Positions 39,820 through 41,982 of a DNA stretch of 41,982 nt are shown piece after piece. Position 1 is the first letter of the stretch. The number at the start of each line of letters is the position of its first letter. Location of the stretch: positions 1 to 41,982 of the forward strand of contig SVNW01000027.1 in assembly GCA_015066745.1 (NCBI GenBank), given 5' to 3'. A model generated the notes under the pieces. That model was not told the origin of the DNA, ran no database searches, and saw only the letters and a list, made by a program, of their open reading frames with translations. The translations under genes were made by a program, and so were the position numbers. Source of the stretch: Ruminococcus sp. (GTDB lineage Bacteria > Bacillota > Clostridia > Oscillospirales > Ruminococcaceae).

Positions 39820-41694
39820 TTACTTTGCAGGATTGTTGATAACACCTAAGAACAACGGAGTTCCGGCACTGTCTGAGATATAGTAAATAAATGGTCTGTT
39901 AAGATTAAACTCTACTGTTTCACATTCAGGCGGAGGTGCACTACCGGCACCTATAGACACTATGGTATAAGCAGCAGCTTCACAACCTTCTTCATTCATC
40001 AGGAGTTTAGTTTCATGTGTAATATTTGAAATCTTTGCACCAGGAATACCATTTTTCTCGTTGTTGATAAGATTTTCAAAGTTTCCGTTATTCTGGAAAG
40101 CTTCTGTTACGCCCATACTTTTTACGATATCTGAAAGTTCATATTTTGAATTTACTTCAAAAACAGGTGATGAGAAGATTATCTTTCTTTGGGCATGTTC
40201 AGCCTTATCATTTACTATAGCACTGAGATTGTCATCTTCAAGAAGTTCTTCAACTGTAACACCTTCATCAGGGAGTACAAAGTTCATATTGTAACCATTA
40301 TACATTCTTCTTGCATATGTCATATAATTATCTCCGAAACCGATATCTACACTATAGAATGATTCGTAGTGCAGAAAATCATGTTCTACTTGTTCACCGT
40401 CAGCAGTATAGAAAATATCGGGTGTAGGGTCATCAAATTCATCCATCCACTGATTTTTATATGTAATAGTGTTTATAAGATGAGCTATATCTTCATCTGT
40501 TACCTTTACAACAGGGTTAAGTTTTCCTGATGTATTTTTATATATCCAGTCAGAGATCTGAGCCGGAACAGTTTCATCTTTAAAATCTTTTTCAAATGAC
40601 ACTGCATAATATTTTTCAGCGAGTCTTTCAAGTAACGGTACTTCAAAAATAAATCTGTTGTTTAGCCATACAGAATTTGATATCTTGCAGTACTCATCAA
40701 AGTTATCAAAATTTGTAGATCTGAAAAATTTATTGTTTATATCGGCAAGTTCATCTGTATCTGCAACATTAAGCAAATCAAGAAGTTCTTTCTGTGTTGT
40801 ACCGTCTGCACATTCAGCTGCCATAGAAAGTGCCATATAAACACTCATAGGAGAATATACAGGATTTACGTTTTCACTTGCTCCATCATAAGACATAACT
40901 TCAGATGTAAATTCAGAGACAAAACCATTATATGCATCTGATTTTTCAGCCGGAATATTTGGTTCGTCTTCAAGTTTTGGTGCAGCAACAGCGCCTGCCA
41001 TTGACGCTCCTCTTGATGTAAGCTTAGGATCAAGAATATTGTTCTTGAGCATTACCATATCTGCGATATTAACTGAAAAATCAAGATTACAGTCGGCACC
41101 TAAAAGTTCACGTTCGGTCATTTCTTCTATACCGTAAAGATGTTTTAACATTTTGAGTAAATCTGAAACATTTACATTATCATCTGAATCAACATCGCCG
41201 ATAGCACAAAAATCATACTTATTATCGCTTGCAAATTTTTCAGCATATGTTCCATAATATCCTCTTACAATCAAAGAAGGTGCATCTATGATATCCAGTC
41301 TGATATCTCTTATATTTTCCGAAAAAGAAATACTTTTGAGTTCTTCTGTTCTGTCAAAATAACCACATACACTTGAAACAGTATCGGGAATAACGATGTT
41401 TTCTATTCCATTGCAGTCGCAACATGATACCTGATTGATGACTGTATCCTTCACTTTACTGGGAAGAATGACATTTTTAGCTTCATTTTTCCGATAATAA
41501 TCTGACAACGAATAAACCGGCTGGTAGTTATCCCCTTCAACGATATAATCTCCATTAAATTCAACAACTGCAGTATAGTCATCATTTGACTCAGTTATAT
41601 CGTCGTACCATGCATTTACCTGTCCATAATTTCCTACAGGAGCTACCGCAAGGAGCAGTGCAGAAAACAATGAAATTTTCTTTTTTAAGTTCAT
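39820..41694 (-). CDS. Secreted serpin with dockerin and LRR-like N-terminus
   Basis: This 624-residue protein has a signal peptide (residues 1-28), a BspA-type leucine-rich-like segment (~70-160: IENIVIPDTVSSV, LKSISFSENI), then a dockerin (~167-222) with two calcium loops, DVDSDDNVNVSDLLKML and DCNLDFSVNIADMVMLK. A serpin domain (~255-624) follows: NPVYSPMSVYMALSMAA, LINTITYKNQW, hinge EEGCEAAAYT, and the C-terminal FNLNRPFIYYI. Serpins trap serine or cysteine proteases; dockerins bind cohesins of cellulosomes. This pairing is known in cellulosome makers, where it may protect the complex from proteolysis. The hinge has Cys where Thr is usual. AGGAGGAA-like purines precede the ATG. The cohesin partner is not in the window. 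Confidence 0.93.
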   Translation of the reverse strand: MNLKKKISLFSALLLAVAPVGNYGQVNAWYDDITESNDDYTAVVEFNGDYIVEGDNYQPVYSLSDYYRKNEAKNVILPSKVKDTVINQVSCCDCNGIENIVIPDTVSSVCGYFDRTEELKSISFSENIRDIRLDIIDAPSLIVRGYYGTYAEKFASDNKYDFCAIGDVDSDDNVNVSDLLKMLKHLYGIEEMTERELLGADCNLDFSVNIADMVMLKNNILDPKLTSRGASMAGAVAAPKLEDEPNIPAEKSDAYNGFVSEFTSEVMSYDGASENVNPVYSPMSVYMALSMAAECADGTTQKELLDLLNVADTDELADINNKFFRSTNFDNFDEYCKISNSVWLNNRFIFEVPLLERLAEKYYAVSFEKDFKDETVPAQISDWIYKNTSGKLNPVVKVTDEDIAHLINTITYKNQWMDEFDDPTPDIFYTADGEQVEHDFLHYESFYSVDIGFGDNYMTYARRMYNGYNMNFVLPDEGVTVEELLEDDNLSAIVNDKAEHAQRKIIFSSPVFEVNSKYELSDIVKSMGVTEAFQNNGNFENLINNEKNGIPGAKISNITHETKLLMNEEGCEAAAYTIVSIGAGSAPPPECETVEFNLNRPFIYYISDSAGTPLFLGVINNPAK

Positions 41695-41780
41695 AATAAT
41701 TCCTCCATTTCAAAAAACAAAAAATATCCTTGTACTAATAATACTTTTTATGTTATAGAAAAGCTACAAAAAAATTGTGT

Positions 41781-41810
41781 TTTATAAAAACTTTTATGAA
41801 CTATGTTCAA
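41781..41810 (-). promoter_or_regulatory. Possible promoter of the serpin gene
   Basis: On the minus strand, TTGAAC (complement 41805-41810) and TATAAA (41781-41786) have an 18-bp spacer, leaving a leader of ~80 nt. The match is weaker than for the other promoters. Confidence 0.4.
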
Positions 41811-41928
41811 ATTATTATTTATCTTTCACCTGATGCATATTCATTCATATAAATATCTCAAACTTCGCACATCAAAAATAGCTGTGCATCTTGAAAATTC
41901 AATAGTAAATTCCACAAAAGTAATTGAA

Positions 41929-41982
41929 TCAAGCAGCCTTTAACTTAATTTTTAAAACGTCTGGGATTGCTCTAAGAAACTT
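41929..41982 (-). CDS. Possible 3' end of a gene cut by the window edge
   Basis: One minus-strand frame reads KFLRAIPDVLKIKLKAA then TGA, running off the right edge. The basic, hydrophobic-patterned end could be the tail of a transposase or another gene, but 17 residues are too few to name it. No ribosome site can be judged. Confidence 0.25.
   Translation of the reverse strand, partial: KFLRAIPDVLKIKLKAA

Noticed and set aside
1..41982. CRISPR arrays
   Set aside because: The only regular repeats are the TAGGAG clusters, the palindromic element and the TerD coding repeat; none has spacer-repeat order.

Overview
The window is AT-rich Firmicutes DNA. Strong Shine-Dalgarno sites, near-consensus TTGACA-17-TATAAT promoters, a dockerin-bearing serpin, CGC/GGDEF regulators and Thr-rich surface proteins together suggest a gut or rumen Ruminococcus-type clostridium (Oscillospiraceae). 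This placement is inferred from gene content; no rRNA or taxonomic marker is present. There is one tRNA-Leu(CAA), no CRISPR array and no rRNA.

Layout. (1) 1-2000: a Fic-domain protein flanked on both sides by copies of a TAGGAGAAA repeat, then a decayed plasmid/ICE-type replication initiator. (2) 2000-8000: an accessory island of small genes. Several look like immunity proteins (two SUKH/SMI1-KNR4-like, one DUF7668-like, others unknown), with an XRE antitoxin-like regulator, a frameshifted small gene, a MITE-like palindromic element and the stub of a response regulator; no toxin gene is visible. (3) 8000-11100: Gfo/Idh/MocA oxidoreductase, membrane-anchored amidase, YhaM-like HD/OB exoribonuclease. 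(4) 11100-17700: a divergent tellurium-resistance-type (Ter) module. TerD-AIM24-HAD phosphatase read leftwards; a cysteine-synthase-like PLP enzyme, a dynamin-like protein with a degenerate GTP site, and a helical (TerB-like) plus beta-helix protein read rightwards. (5) 17700-22350: Dtd, a parvulin-type lipoprotein, a periplasmic-binding-protein/GGDEF cyclase and a small membrane protein. (6) 22350-28480: a four-gene operon with its own consensus promoter, encoding two tandem dynamin-like GTPases and two proteins of unknown family. (7) 28660-36730: an unknown protein with its own promoter and terminator, tRNA-Leu, adenosine deaminase, a PARG/SpoU methyltransferase/metallophosphoesterase operon (the last gene cut by an in-frame TGA), and a MazG-like plus nuclease-helicase pair. 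(8) 36780-41980: secreted 5'-nucleotidase with a sorting-like tail, a TetR regulator, a BspA/dockerin/serpin secreted protein, and a possible gene 3' end at the window edge.

The best candidates for an undescribed system are the dynamin operon and the Ter-type divergent module, which lie 5 kb apart. The Ter module carries a third dynamin-like protein that seems unable to hydrolyse GTP. I infer, but cannot show, that both act in membrane stress or envelope defence.
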